DNA of 64,000 nt from Algoriphagus machipongonensis. GTDB taxonomy: Bacteria; Bacteroidota; Bacteroidia; Cytophagales; Cyclobacteriaceae. The translations under genes were made by a program, and so were the position numbers. The notes below the pieces were generated by a model that was given only the letters and a program-made list of their open reading frames with translations, ran no database searches and was not told where the DNA came from. Positions 54,174 through 63,964 of this stretch are shown one piece after another (position 1 is the first letter of the stretch; the number at the start of each line of letters is the position of its first letter). Location: assembly GCF_000166275.1 (NCBI RefSeq), contig NZ_CM001023.1:3041001-3105000 (forward strand), read 5' to 3'.

Positions 54174-56297
54174 ATGTTAAAAAAATCTATTCTTCAACAG
54201 ATCCTTGAAAATACACTCTTTGTATGGCTGGGATTGACATTCATTTTAGCGATTGCTGGTAACAGCCTAGTCCTACCAGAATGGCTTCAAGTGATAGGAA
54301 GATCCCATCCACTCCTACTCCATTTTCCTATTGTTTTGATATTAATGGGGATTTTCTTCTTCTGGTTACCAGGTATTAAATCAGAAGTAAAAGAAGTTGG
54401 AACCTTTAGTTTATTGATAGGCAGTAATTTCGCAGGTATAACAGTCATTGCAGGGCTATTTCTTGCAAAAGAAGGATATGAAGGTTCAGAATTATCCTGG
54501 CATCAATGGTTAGGGATTCTAGTTTTTGTCTTATCCACCTTGTTGTACTTTTTCAGAAATAATTCACAGTCATTTATTAAGCCAACCAGTATTGCGTTAG
54601 GCGCATTAGTAATATTCACAGGTCATTTTGGAGCAAATTTGACTCATGGAAATGACTTCTTATTAGCACCGATCCAATCAAAAAACCCACCACAAGTTCA
54701 GCTTGCCGAAGCACAAGTTTTCAGAGATATGGTTCAGCCTATTTTTAAGGCTAAATGTCAAAGCTGTCACAAGGATGGTAAAATGAAAGGGGAATTGAGG
54801 CTGGATATTTTAGAAGGAATCAAAAAAGGAGGAGAGTCAGGCCCTTTTATTACTGCCGGAGATACGGAGAACTCTTTGCTATTCCAACGAATACATTTAC
54901 CTCTTGAACATGAAGATCATATGCCTCCCGAAAACAAGGAACAGCTTACCGAGGAAGAAATTGAGATCCTCTCAGCATGGGTTAAAGGCGGAGCAGATTT
55001 TGAACAAAAAGTAACTCAATTGCCTAAGGAAGATAACTTATTTATTTTGGCTTCTGAGAAATTCAGTAATCAAAAAAATTATGATTTTGATGCTGCAGAT
55101 CCAGATCTTGTGGAGGAGTTAAATAATTTCTATCGGAAGATCAGCCCACTTTATCCTGATTCTCCTGCTTTGGAGGTTTCGTACTTTGGAATCGCTGCTT
55201 TCTCCCCTTCTTCCTTAGAGGATCTAAAAAAAATAAGCGAGCAAGTCGTACAAATTAATTTAAATAAAATGCCTCTTGAGAATGTTGACTTTTCATTTCT
55301 AGCAGGCTTTCCAAATCTAGAAGAACTTCAACTAAATTTCGGAGATTTAAGTGATGAGCAAATTGAGAGTTTTCCAGAGCTTCCAAGCCTTGAGAGTCTA
55401 GCATTATCTGGCAATGCGATTACAGATAAGGTCATCCCCAGACTTCAAGAATTTCCAAATCTGAAGTATTTATTTGTATGGCAAACTAACTTCTCTGATC
55501 AAGGAAGGGAGAAGCTAGTAGAAAATCTGAAGGATGTGGAAATTGATTTTGGATTCGAGGATGATGGTCAGATATATAAACTCAACGCACCAAAATTAAT
55601 TTTCGATAACATCCTATTTCAAGACAGTATGCTCTTGGAAATAAAGCATCCCATAAATACGGTAGAAATTAGGTACACTTTAGACGGATCTACCCCAGAT
55701 AGTGTTGAAAGCACACTTTATACGAACCCCGTATGGATTAAGAACACCAGCAAAATCGAAGCTAGAGCATTTGCAAATGGTTGGTTGGGAAGTGATACAG
55801 AAAAAACCCTGTTATTCAAATCTGGAATTCAACCTCAAAACATTCAATTGCTTACCCAGCCCAGCAAGTCTTATCGAGCACAGGGGAATCGAACCCTAAA
55901 TGACAAAGTAAAAAGCGTAAGTAATCATACTACCGGAGAATGGTTAGGATACCAAGACAACCCATTGGACTTCAGTTTCTCTTTTGATGAAAATGAGCAC
56001 CCCAGTAAAATTGTTTTTAGTCTACTTTACCATGAAGGAGCCTATATTTTCCCACCCTCTTTAGTTGAAATTTGGGTAAAAGAAGGTAATGAATGGAAGC
56101 AAATCATTAAAGAAAATCCAGAGCAAAGCAAGGATATTAAACTTGCTAGACTAGAAGCTTTGGGCTATGATCTTCCAAAGGGGGACTTTAATGAAGTAAG
56201 AGTGAGGCTTAGCCCTTTAACGAGACTTCCAAAATGGCATCCCGGTGCAGGAGAAAAAGGCTGGGTGTTTATAGATGAATTACTCTTAGAAGACTAA
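54174..56297 (+). CDS. Membrane-bound cytochrome with leucine-rich repeats and chitobiase-C-like domain
   Basis: 707 residues. About five N-terminal membrane helices (about 12-160, DUF2231-like) precede a PSCyt1 domain with heme motif CQSCHKDG (near 195) and MPPENKEQLTEEEIEILSAW. A leucine-rich repeat block (about 365-440, FPNLEELQLNFGDLSDEQI pieces) follows. Then a chitobiase/beta-hexosaminidase C-terminal-like fold (about 480-545, YTLDGSTPDSVES), and a C-terminal discoidin-like domain (about 560-705, GNEWKQI, VFIDELLLED). The extracytoplasmic portion looks like an electron-transfer plus carbohydrate- or protein-binding module. It ends the operon, 7 bp after the DUF1501 stop. Confidence 0.82.
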   Translation: MLKKSILQQILENTLFVWLGLTFILAIAGNSLVLPEWLQVIGRSHPLLLHFPIVLILMGIFFFWLPGIKSEVKEVGTFSLLIGSNFAGITVIAGLFLAKEGYEGSELSWHQWLGILVFVLSTLLYFFRNNSQSFIKPTSIALGALVIFTGHFGANLTHGNDFLLAPIQSKNPPQVQLAEAQVFRDMVQPIFKAKCQSCHKDGKMKGELRLDILEGIKKGGESGPFITAGDTENSLLFQRIHLPLEHEDHMPPENKEQLTEEEIEILSAWVKGGADFEQKVTQLPKEDNLFILASEKFSNQKNYDFDAADPDLVEELNNFYRKISPLYPDSPALEVSYFGIAAFSPSSLEDLKKISEQVVQINLNKMPLENVDFSFLAGFPNLEELQLNFGDLSDEQIESFPELPSLESLALSGNAITDKVIPRLQEFPNLKYLFVWQTNFSDQGREKLVENLKDVEIDFGFEDDGQIYKLNAPKLIFDNILFQDSMLLEIKHPINTVEIRYTLDGSTPDSVESTLYTNPVWIKNTSKIEARAFANGWLGSDTEKTLLFKSGIQPQNIQLLTQPSKSYRAQGNRTLNDKVKSVSNHTTGEWLGYQDNPLDFSFSFDENEHPSKIVFSLLYHEGAYIFPPSLVEIWVKEGNEWKQIIKENPEQSKDIKLARLEALGYDLPKGDFNEVRVRLSPLTRLPKWHPGAGEKGWVFIDELLLED

Positions 56298-56316
56298 TCT
56301 CTCCACTAGGCTATAA

Positions 56317-56354
56317 AAATGAAAAGCTCAGCAAAATTGCTGAGCTTTTCATTT
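56317..56354. terminator. Bidirectional terminator between the cytochrome operon and S8 protease
   Basis: An 18-bp stem, 56317-56334 with 56337-56354 (AAATGAAAAGCTCAGCAA and complement, two-base loop). A T-rich run follows on each strand. It ends both convergent units. Confidence 0.88.
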
Positions 56355-56374
56355 AATGAATCAACCCCACTATT

Positions 56375-57649
56375 TTATTTGGAAGCTTTTTTATAGCTAA
56401 GCCCTTCAATATCAACATTTCCAGAAGATTGAATAACCCCATCAGTTGCATGAACTATTCCTGCGAATAGAGCTGCAGCCATTGATGTTCCTGACATGAT
56501 CTGGTATCTATCATTTGGCCAAGTTGAAAAAATTCTAGATCCAGGAACAAAATAATCGACTCCAGGTCCATAGTTTGAATATTCGTACTTTCCTCCTATT
56601 TCACCGCATTCAAAATCCAGAGCTCCGATGGTAAAGATGTTTGGACCATTAATACAGCCAGGTAAATTTCTTCCTGCATTCCCATTATCATTTCCTGCTG
56701 ACATCACCACAAACATATTCTTTTCAGCAAGAGCATGAATGGCGGAGCTTAATAATGGATTTGAGTTTTCACAATCAGACACGTTAAAACTGCCTAAGCT
56801 CATCAGAATCACATCATTTTCCTGTCCATATATTGCGATATAATCCAGAGCTAAAAGAATACTTGCCCAACTTCCATTTCCATTTTGGTCAAACACCTTG
56901 ATAGGAATAACTTCCGCCCCAGCCGAAACACCAGTCGCCGCTATTCTTCCTGAATTTTTCCCAGCAGCAATTCCTGCAATATGAGTTCCATGCCCAAGGA
57001 AATCATCAAATGCTGTTTCATTTTCCACAAAAGAAACGCCTAATTTCCTATTCACATTAAGGCCTCTATGCGACTGATCCACCCCTGTATCTATAATCCA
57101 GATACTCTGTGGCTTACGACTCCCATTTGATGAGCCACCTACCAAAGGAATCGCACAACTTCCTTTTAAATCCGAATCATATAACCAATTGCTACTCAAC
57201 TCTTCAGATTGCATAATAGGTCTTCCTTGCATAATTGGCCTTCCCTGCATGATAGGTCTACCTTGAGTATCTGGATTTGATCTTCCATCATCAACAGGCT
57301 CTACATTAACAACATCATCTTTGATGACACTTTCCACATTTGGATCATTTCTCAACCTCTCAGCTTCATCTTCGGTGATATCTAGTAAAAATCCAATTTT
57401 CACATCCATGAACTGGCCTTTTACATTGGAAATACCCTTACTTCTTAAAAATTCATTTATTCTTCCTCGCTTAAGATTTCGATTATTTTCATTTATCGAA
57501 GCTTGCCGTTCACGGTCGCTATCTTTAACTCTATCTGCTAATACAGCCCTTTCAAATCCGGGTTTCATAGAAACCACATAGGTATTTGTTTGACCAAATA
57601 AATTAGTTCCAAATACCAGAAACAAAACCAGTATCAAATAGTTTTTCAT
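56375..57649 (-). CDS. Secreted S8 (subtilisin-like) serine protease with GRPIMQ repeats
   Basis: 424 residues from ATG 57649 (the frame is open further but the signal peptide starts here: MKNYLILVLFLVFGTNLFGQ). A pro-region (about 21-125, I9-like) is followed by three exact tandem copies of GRPIMQ (130-147) and the S8 catalytic domain: Asp187 (WIIDTGVD), His220 (GHGTHIAG), oxyanion Asn320 (SAGNDNG), Ser389 (SGTSMAAALF). All catalytic residues are present, so it is probably active. It ends soon after the catalytic domain with no sorting domain I recognise. The repeat is unlike usual subtilisin pro-regions. Confidence 0.9.
   Translation of the reverse strand: MKNYLILVLFLVFGTNLFGQTNTYVVSMKPGFERAVLADRVKDSDRERQASINENNRNLKRGRINEFLRSKGISNVKGQFMDVKIGFLLDITEDEAERLRNDPNVESVIKDDVVNVEPVDDGRSNPDTQGRPIMQGRPIMQGRPIMQSEELSSNWLYDSDLKGSCAIPLVGGSSNGSRKPQSIWIIDTGVDQSHRGLNVNRKLGVSFVENETAFDDFLGHGTHIAGIAAGKNSGRIAATGVSAGAEVIPIKVFDQNGNGSWASILLALDYIAIYGQENDVILMSLGSFNVSDCENSNPLLSSAIHALAEKNMFVVMSAGNDNGNAGRNLPGCINGPNIFTIGALDFECGEIGGKYEYSNYGPGVDYFVPGSRIFSTWPNDRYQIMSGTSMAAALFAGIVHATDGVIQSSGNVDIEGLSYKKASK
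57209..57262 (-). repeat. Three 18-bp in-frame repeats encoding GRPIMQ
   Basis: Three tandem 18-base units, differing only at synonymous third positions, encode three identical GRPIMQ hexapeptides at residues 130-147 of the protease. Identical peptides despite synonymous changes suggest that the peptide is under selection. A related pair, RRPIMQ and RKPMMQ, occurs at the same place in the second protease at 60247-61632. Confidence 0.9.
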
Positions 57650-57937
57650 GATGTAAAAGTCTATGGGTGAAAAATTGAAATATTTCAAGGTAATTTTACT
57701 CTAAAATACATTTTTATTATTGTAAAACACTTTCTATTAGGTATAATTGAAGAGTGCTAGCTATAAATACGTGAACTATATTTGACGAAGAGTGATAAAT
57801 TTTAGGGTAGTAATAAATTTTGGAATTTTTATTCCTTGCGTTGCATCATGGGATTTTATTAGCTAGGTAAAAATGATTAGATTAATTAAAGTTCGCTTGT
57901 CAATCACCGATTTAAATCGCTTTATGATACTTTTTCT

Positions 57938-60136
57938 ATGAGTTCAGGATTAAACAAAAAGCTTTCTGTAGTATTTTTTTCAGATATCGTAGGGTATACG
58001 ACATTGATGGGAAAAGATGAAGACAAGGCATTTGAACTTATCAAAGAAAATTTACGAATTCACACAGAGGTAACGGCCAAATACCATGGGCAAGTCATCA
58101 AGGAGTTGGGAGATGGCATTTTAGCCACATTTGAAACTGCAGAAGAATCATTAAAGGCCAGTTTAGAAATTCAAAAATATTGGATCAAAAACGGGAATAT
58201 CCAACTGAGAATCGGGCTTCATTGTGGAGAAATTATTTTTGATCATGGGGATGTTTTTGGGGATGCTGTTAACGTCACTGCCAGGATTCAGGGAATAGGC
58301 ATTCCTTCTTGTATCATTTTCTCTAGACAAATCCTTCAACTATTACCTAAAAACAATTCATTTACTCATAATGAGCTTGGCGTTTTTGATCTAAAAAATG
58401 TCGAAAAGGATATTGATCTATTTGCGCTTACTAATCCTCCATGCTCTGCCCCTACTAGAAAAGATTTAATTAAAAATATCAAGTTTCAGGATAAGTCCCC
58501 CTGGAAATTCTGGGTTGGTATGGGTGTCACCATTACACTGATTTTATTTTTAATTTATTCATTGGTATGGAATAATTATACCTGGGAAAAGGATAAATCT
58601 GTAGCGGTATTGCCATTTGTAAATGTAGATCCAAAGACGCCTCAAGACGTCTATTCAAAAGATATCACTCAGGAGATAATCAGTCAATTAGCAGAGATTA
58701 ATGATATTAAAGTTATTTCGTACTCTTCAATTGAAAACATTACAAATCCAAATTTAAATTTAGACTCTTTAGCTAAAATACTGGAGGTCAGCACCATCCT
58801 TAAAGGGTCCATACAATACCTTGGGGACATGACGAAAGTAAATGTTCAGTTTATAGACGTTGAAGAAAACAAAAACCTATGGACATCTTCATTTACCCGT
58901 AGTGGTCAAGATTTATTGAGAATTCAAAGTGTAATCGCAAAAGAGATTTCAAGGGTTTTAGGCATCGCTTTATCTGCCAAAGAGGAAGCAGAAATAGGAA
59001 AAGTTCTTACTTCTAGCCCAGAGGCTTATGAATGGTATTTAAAAGCAAAAGAGAAATATTCAGAATATAATCCTGAGAGTTATAAAGTTGCTATTGAATA
59101 CTTTAAGAAAGCAAAAGAAATCGACCCTAACTTCACCTTAGCCTATGCAGGTCTAGCAGATACCTATTCACAACTTTCTATGTTTGATTCAAGTAATGCT
59201 GTTAGTGAAAAGGGGCTTTTAATTGATTCAAATTCAGCAGAACTTTATAAGACGAGGGGCAATACTTATTACTATTTGGGACAATTAGAAAATGCAAAAA
59301 AATCATTTGAGATAGCAATTTCTATAAAACCTAATTATAGTGAAGCGATTGGGAATTTAGCTACTGTTAATATGATTCAAGGCCATTTAGCGGAGGCACT
59401 TTTACTTCAACAAAAATCAACCAAGCTAAAACCTACTAGCTTTATTCCATTTCAAATTTCAGGATGGATTTATAGAATATTAAACCATTATGATTTGGCT
59501 TTAAACTGGCTTGAAAAAGCTAATTCAATAAAATTTGATCCAGTTACTTCAGAACAAATTGCTTACTTATATTTAGAGCAAGGCAATAGGGAAAAAGCCT
59601 TTGAGAGTATTAACCTTATTCTCAAGGACTCGATTCATGATTTGGATTTTGTTTATTCAACTGTAGGGTTGATTTCATTTTGGAGTGGGGAGATTGAAAA
59701 ATCGGAGGAATATTTTGAAAAAGCCATTTTAGTTAATCCAGAAATTCTAAATGACCCCTATAATTCTGCCTCTATCCCCCTTGCCTTCGCCTATCAAAAA
59801 TCAAATCAAAACGAAAAAGCTGATAGTCTAATAAATAACGCGATTTCAATTAGGCAGAAAGGGGGCAATGAACCTATCGAAAATGATCCTATTATATTGT
59901 TTGATTTAGCTCAGTTAGAAGCACTAAAAAATAACAAAACTAAAGCTCTTGAATATTTAAATCAAGCTGTTGAATTTGGCTTTAGAGATGACTTCCACAT
60001 AATCAACAATCCAATTTTTGACAATTTTAGAAATGACATGATGTTTAAGAATATTATTAATAATATATCTCAAATGCACATTGAATTAAATAGGAAGCTG
60101 AAGTCTTCGGAAATTCAACTAAACACTAATTTATAA
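57938..60136 (+). CDS. Adenylate/guanylate cyclase with TolB-like and TPR domains
   Basis: 732 residues. The N-terminal class III nucleotidyl cyclase domain (about 5-170) shows metal-binding Asp in FFSDIVGYTTLM and KELGDGILATF, and FGDAVNVTARIQG with the transition-state Asn/Arg. A membrane helix (about 189-211) follows, so the cyclase is cytoplasmic. A TolB-like/FlgO-like domain (about 220-350, SVAVLPFVNVDPKTPQD) and about eight TPRs (about 365-700) lie outside or across the membrane. It would make cAMP or cGMP. It lies between two minus-strand S8 protease genes. No kinase or receiver partner is adjacent. Confidence 0.9.
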   Translation: MSSGLNKKLSVVFFSDIVGYTTLMGKDEDKAFELIKENLRIHTEVTAKYHGQVIKELGDGILATFETAEESLKASLEIQKYWIKNGNIQLRIGLHCGEIIFDHGDVFGDAVNVTARIQGIGIPSCIIFSRQILQLLPKNNSFTHNELGVFDLKNVEKDIDLFALTNPPCSAPTRKDLIKNIKFQDKSPWKFWVGMGVTITLILFLIYSLVWNNYTWEKDKSVAVLPFVNVDPKTPQDVYSKDITQEIISQLAEINDIKVISYSSIENITNPNLNLDSLAKILEVSTILKGSIQYLGDMTKVNVQFIDVEENKNLWTSSFTRSGQDLLRIQSVIAKEISRVLGIALSAKEEAEIGKVLTSSPEAYEWYLKAKEKYSEYNPESYKVAIEYFKKAKEIDPNFTLAYAGLADTYSQLSMFDSSNAVSEKGLLIDSNSAELYKTRGNTYYYLGQLENAKKSFEIAISIKPNYSEAIGNLATVNMIQGHLAEALLLQQKSTKLKPTSFIPFQISGWIYRILNHYDLALNWLEKANSIKFDPVTSEQIAYLYLEQGNREKAFESINLILKDSIHDLDFVYSTVGLISFWSGEIEKSEEYFEKAILVNPEILNDPYNSASIPLAFAYQKSNQNEKADSLINNAISIRQKGGNEPIENDPIILFDLAQLEALKNNKTKALEYLNQAVEFGFRDDFHIINNPIFDNFRNDMMFKNIINNISQMHIELNRKLKSSEIQLNTNL

Positions 60137-60188
60137 TTGATCAAAGGGTATTTTTTGAACTAGTAACTCTCAATGAAAACCGAATAGC

Positions 60189-60223
60189 AAAAATGGCTGA
60201 ATAAAAATTCAGCCATTTTTTTT
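60189..60223. terminator. Bidirectional terminator between the cyclase and second S8 protease genes
   Basis: AAAAATGGCTGAAT (60189-60202) pairs with ATTCAGCCATTTTT (60207-60220), loop AAAA, with T runs on both strands. A perfect 14-bp stem. Confidence 0.9.
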
Positions 60224-60246
60224 CATTTTATAACTGGAAAGAAAGG

Positions 60247-61632
60247 TTAGTTTCCAATTTTTGCTATGGGATAATCTGGATCAGGATCACCTGGTGATGC
60301 ACCTCTTTTTATTGATCTCAGTATTCCCACTCCTTGGTCATGGTAAAGGATACCTGAAAACATCGCAGCAGAAATAGAAGTACCTGATACTAAGACATAT
60401 TCACCATTCAATGCTGTTGTAAATATATTTTCACCTGGTGTCAGAAAATCTACGGAGGGTCTACCATAATCTGAAAAACTAGAATAGAAGTAAGTACCCG
60501 AACAAGGGATTTCAACTGATCCAATGGTATAAATATTCGAGCTTATTGGATTTGGATCCGAACTCAATTCAATACAGCCAGGGAAATTAGTTAATGACTC
60601 TTTAGAACCATTTCCTGCCGACATGACCACTTTGATATCATTATTTGCAAGCGCCAAGATTAAATCTCGAATTCCTTTGTATTTATTTGAAGTGCAGTCT
60701 GAAATTTGAATGTCAGCCCCCCAACTTAGATTCACAATGTCAGATGAATTAGCATTTGTTAATATATAATTAAGAGCAGATACTATTTCAGCTGAGGTGG
60801 TATGATCATTTTTATCGAATATTTTTATAGCAACCATTTTTGCATTTGGAAAAACACCATTAACACCATATCCATCTTGGAAAATAGGGTCTGTAGAGGC
60901 CGCTCCTCCTATAACTCCTGCCATGAATGTACCATGACCATTTTCGTCATTAAAGGGGTTATTATGGGGATTCAGTGGGGGAACAGTAAAGTCGACTGAT
61001 AAAGCAATTTCAGGACTTTGAAAATTTAAATCTTGATGACTTATATCTACTCCAGAATCAACAATCCAAACACGATGGCTTTTAGAAGGTAATCCCGGTT
61101 GACCTCCACCAATTTCCTCAATCAAAGTGCTAGTCTTTTTCGCTGAATCATATCGCATTTGCTCTTGCATCATCGGCTTTCTAGTTTGCTCTATGAAATC
61201 TGACTGCATAATTGGCCTTCGAATCTGTAATTCAAAAACCTCATTCTGGAAATAGTTAGATTCCAGGGAGTTCCTATTTAAATTTTCAATCTGGGAGGAG
61301 TTTAAGCCTTGCAGATAGACTGATACATTATAAAATACCCTAATGTGATTTTTATCCACTTGTATGGTGCTATCTATGGAATTAATAATTTGAAGGACTT
61401 CGGCCTTTAGAGTTTCTACTTCGTTTTGGCACTTTTCATTTGCAAAACCTTCTTCACAATAAGTATTATTTGATAAAGGAGTGAATCCAGCATCTTCATT
61501 AAAAATTAACTCATAATTATAGAGTTGTTCTACACTCGTCTTATTTTGATTGGAATCGCTGATTAGTGGCGTATTTTTAGAACAGGAAAACCACAAAAAA
61601 CACAATAACAAGGGAAGAAATAACTTTTTCAT
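60247..61632 (-). CDS. S8 (subtilisin-like) serine protease lipoprotein with RPIMQ-like motifs
   Basis: 461 residues. Lipoprotein signal MKKLFLPLLLCFLWFSCSKN (Cys17). The N-terminal third (about 20-135) is a pro-region unlike that of the first protease. RRPIMQ (138-143) and RKPMMQ (151-156) precede the catalytic domain: Asp192 (WIVDSGVD), His233 (NGHGTFMAG), Asn341 (SAGNGSK), Ser419 (SGTSISAAMF). The complete triad indicates an active protease, tethered to the membrane. It is clearly a paralogue of the gene at 56375-57649 but diverged. The cyclase gene lies between them on the other strand. Confidence 0.9.
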   Translation of the reverse strand: MKKLFLPLLLCFLWFSCSKNTPLISDSNQNKTSVEQLYNYELIFNEDAGFTPLSNNTYCEEGFANEKCQNEVETLKAEVLQIINSIDSTIQVDKNHIRVFYNVSVYLQGLNSSQIENLNRNSLESNYFQNEVFELQIRRPIMQSDFIEQTRKPMMQEQMRYDSAKKTSTLIEEIGGGQPGLPSKSHRVWIVDSGVDISHQDLNFQSPEIALSVDFTVPPLNPHNNPFNDENGHGTFMAGVIGGAASTDPIFQDGYGVNGVFPNAKMVAIKIFDKNDHTTSAEIVSALNYILTNANSSDIVNLSWGADIQISDCTSNKYKGIRDLILALANNDIKVVMSAGNGSKESLTNFPGCIELSSDPNPISSNIYTIGSVEIPCSGTYFYSSFSDYGRPSVDFLTPGENIFTTALNGEYVLVSGTSISAAMFSGILYHDQGVGILRSIKRGASPGDPDPDYPIAKIGN

Positions 61633-61774
61633 ATCCGTAAAAATTTAAATAACTAAAAATCAATTCTTTAAAAGCTATTTAAATTAAAAAATTCCACGGT
61701 TATAAAAAAATAATCCAATTTATTTTTGTACTATTTTAATTTATTAATAGTACTTATCACATGTCTCATGTAGA

Positions 61775-62653
61775 CTATTTATTTTCTAATTCCTTTTTAT
61801 AAAGAGCTATATTATCTGCAATAGACTTATCCAACTTTGGTTCAACAATATCTTTATATCTCTTCATTTCCTCTAAAATCACTTTTGCCACAAGTACCCT
61901 TGCTGTCTCCTTATTATCCGAAGGAATAACATACCAAGGGGCATGAGGCTTTGAGGTTCGATTGATAGCATCTTGATAATAGTCTTGATATTCATCCCAA
62001 TGCTCGCGCTCCTTGAGGTCTCCAGGAGAAAACTTCCAGTTGTGCTTTTCTTTATTAAGCCTTCTCAAGAGCCGTTGCCTCTGCTCCTCTTTTCCCAAAT
62101 GAAGGAAAAACTTCAGAACGATTACTCCATTCTGGCTTATATGAGATTCAAAATTATTGATTTGATCAAATCGATTTTCCCAGAAAGCAGGCGTTATATC
62201 ATCAACAGATTCAATCCCTGGGATATTCTCATTTAGAATATATTCTGGATGAACCCGAGTTACTAAGACATTTTCATAATGAGTTCGGTTAAAAACAGCA
62301 TACTTCCCTCTCTCTGGAAGTGCCACATAATGTCTCCAAATAAAATCATGCTCTAATTCTCTCTTTGAAGGTGTTTTAAAACTATGCACTACTACTCCTC
62401 TTGGATTAAACTCCTTAAAAACTTCACGAATAAGACTATCTTTTCCTGCGGTATCCATCCCCTGAAGGCATATTAAAACCGAATATTTATTATGGGCATA
62501 CATGGTATCTTGATGCTCACTCAATTCCTCACGATACTCATTCAGCTTCTTGGATTTCTTTTTCTCAGAAGTTTCTAAATCCAGAAATGTTGGAGTAGTT
62601 TTTAAGTCAATAGGATTACTGACCTTCAAATTTTCAATATCGACATGTCTCAT
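61775..62653 (-). CDS. Polyphosphate kinase 2 family enzyme
   Basis: 292 residues from ATG 62653 (an in-frame TTG at 62671 is less likely). Walker A-type LQGMDTAGKDSL, then RTHYENVLVTRV, and RRHYVALPERG-like RHYVALPERGKYAVF with the lid. It uses polyphosphate to phosphorylate nucleoside mono- or diphosphates (or the reverse). The length and motifs fit class I or III PPK2; the exact nucleotide preference cannot be told. It is cytosolic. It stands 142 bp upstream of the S8 protease on the same strand. Confidence 0.93.
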   Translation of the reverse strand: MRHVDIENLKVSNPIDLKTTPTFLDLETSEKKKSKKLNEYREELSEHQDTMYAHNKYSVLICLQGMDTAGKDSLIREVFKEFNPRGVVVHSFKTPSKRELEHDFIWRHYVALPERGKYAVFNRTHYENVLVTRVHPEYILNENIPGIESVDDITPAFWENRFDQINNFESHISQNGVIVLKFFLHLGKEEQRQRLLRRLNKEKHNWKFSPGDLKEREHWDEYQDYYQDAINRTSKPHAPWYVIPSDNKETARVLVAKVILEEMKRYKDIVEPKLDKSIADNIALYKKELENK

Positions 62654-62776
62654 AATAAAAACTTTATTCAATAAAAATTTAGCTTAAAAGCATAAACCAA
62701 GATAATATTTTAAATTGAAGCCTGAAGACTTCTTCTAAATTTTGATTTTATAAAAAGCCACCCACTCTATTTAGAA

Positions 62777-63922
62777 ATGACATTAACCCCAAAAACAGAT
62801 TTATTAAAAAACAGGTATTTAGCATTAGATGTATTGAGAGGATTGACCATCGCTTTTATGATAGTAGTAAATTCTGCTGGCGACTGGTCCAACCTATATG
62901 CCCCATTGGCACATGCTAAATGGCACGGATTCACTCCCACAGACCTCGTGTTCCCCACCTTTCTATTCGTAGTTGGTAATGCCATGAGTTTTTCCATGAA
63001 AAAACTTCAAGAAATGCCAACTTCTGCTTTTTTTAAAAAAGTAGGAAAAAGAACTTTACTCATCTTTCTTATAGGCTGGTTACTCAATGCCTTCCCTTTT
63101 TATGACATATCTGAGACCGGAAACTTTAGCCTTATTAACATTACTGAAGTAAGACTGTTTGGTGTACTACAAAGAATTGCTCTATGCTATTTCTTTGCCG
63201 CTATCATCCTTTATATTGGAGGTGTAAGGTTAGGATGGATTTTTAGTGGCATAGCCCTATTAACCTATTGGGGAATCATGTATGTTTTTGGTGACAGCTC
63301 AGACCCCTATGGCCTAACAGGTAATGCTGCCATCAAACTAGATTTAAGCCTAATCGGTGTGGATAGAATGTATGGAGGTGAAGGAATTCCATTTGATCCA
63401 GAAGGTCTACTAAGCACCCTTCCATCCATCGTAAATGTAATAGCTGGATACATCATAGGTAAAATGGTTCAGAAGTATGGAAACACCCTAGAAAGTATTA
63501 AAAAGCTACTTATTGGTGCTGTAGTTTTAATTGTCTTGGCCTATATCTGGGACATTGTATTTCCTATTAACAAAAAGATATGGACTAGCTCCTATGTTCT
63601 ACTTACCGTAGGAATAGATATGGTGCTTCTGGCTTTATTGGTTTATATCATCGAATTACAAAAAGTAAAAAACTGGACGTACTTCTTTGAAGTCTTTGGC
63701 AGAAACCCACTCATACTTTATGTTGCTTCTGGTATAGTCATTTCCCTTCTGAGTATGATACCTGTAGGTGAAACTACCTTGCGTGGGGTGATTTATCAAA
63801 ACATTTTCACCAGTTGGTTAAATCCTAAAAATGCATCATTTTTCTTTGCCTTTACTTACATGCTAGTGATTTGGTTGATAGGTCTTTGGATGGACAAAAG
63901 AAAAATCTACATCAAGGTTTAA
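62777..63922 (+). CDS. NagX / HGSNAT-like membrane acyltransferase (DUF5009)
   Basis: 381 residues, about ten membrane helices. Signature segment YLALDVLRGLTIAFMIVVN, with HAKWHGFTPTDLVFPTFLF close behind (His predicted for acetyl transfer), is typical of the heparan-alpha-glucosaminide N-acetyltransferase/NagX family. Bacterial members are thought to acetylate glucosamine-type sugars or act on cell-wall fragments; activity is not proven for most. Divergent from PPK2. It is the last gene, ending in a terminator at the window edge. Confidence 0.85.
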   Translation: MTLTPKTDLLKNRYLALDVLRGLTIAFMIVVNSAGDWSNLYAPLAHAKWHGFTPTDLVFPTFLFVVGNAMSFSMKKLQEMPTSAFFKKVGKRTLLIFLIGWLLNAFPFYDISETGNFSLINITEVRLFGVLQRIALCYFFAAIILYIGGVRLGWIFSGIALLTYWGIMYVFGDSSDPYGLTGNAAIKLDLSLIGVDRMYGGEGIPFDPEGLLSTLPSIVNVIAGYIIGKMVQKYGNTLESIKKLLIGAVVLIVLAYIWDIVFPINKKIWTSSYVLLTVGIDMVLLALLVYIIELQKVKNWTYFFEVFGRNPLILYVASGIVISLLSMIPVGETTLRGVIYQNIFTSWLNPKNASFFFAFTYMLVIWLIGLWMDKRKIYIKV

Positions 63923-63964
63923 TTCTAAAACACAGCAATTCAACTAACTCCATCAATCATTTGT

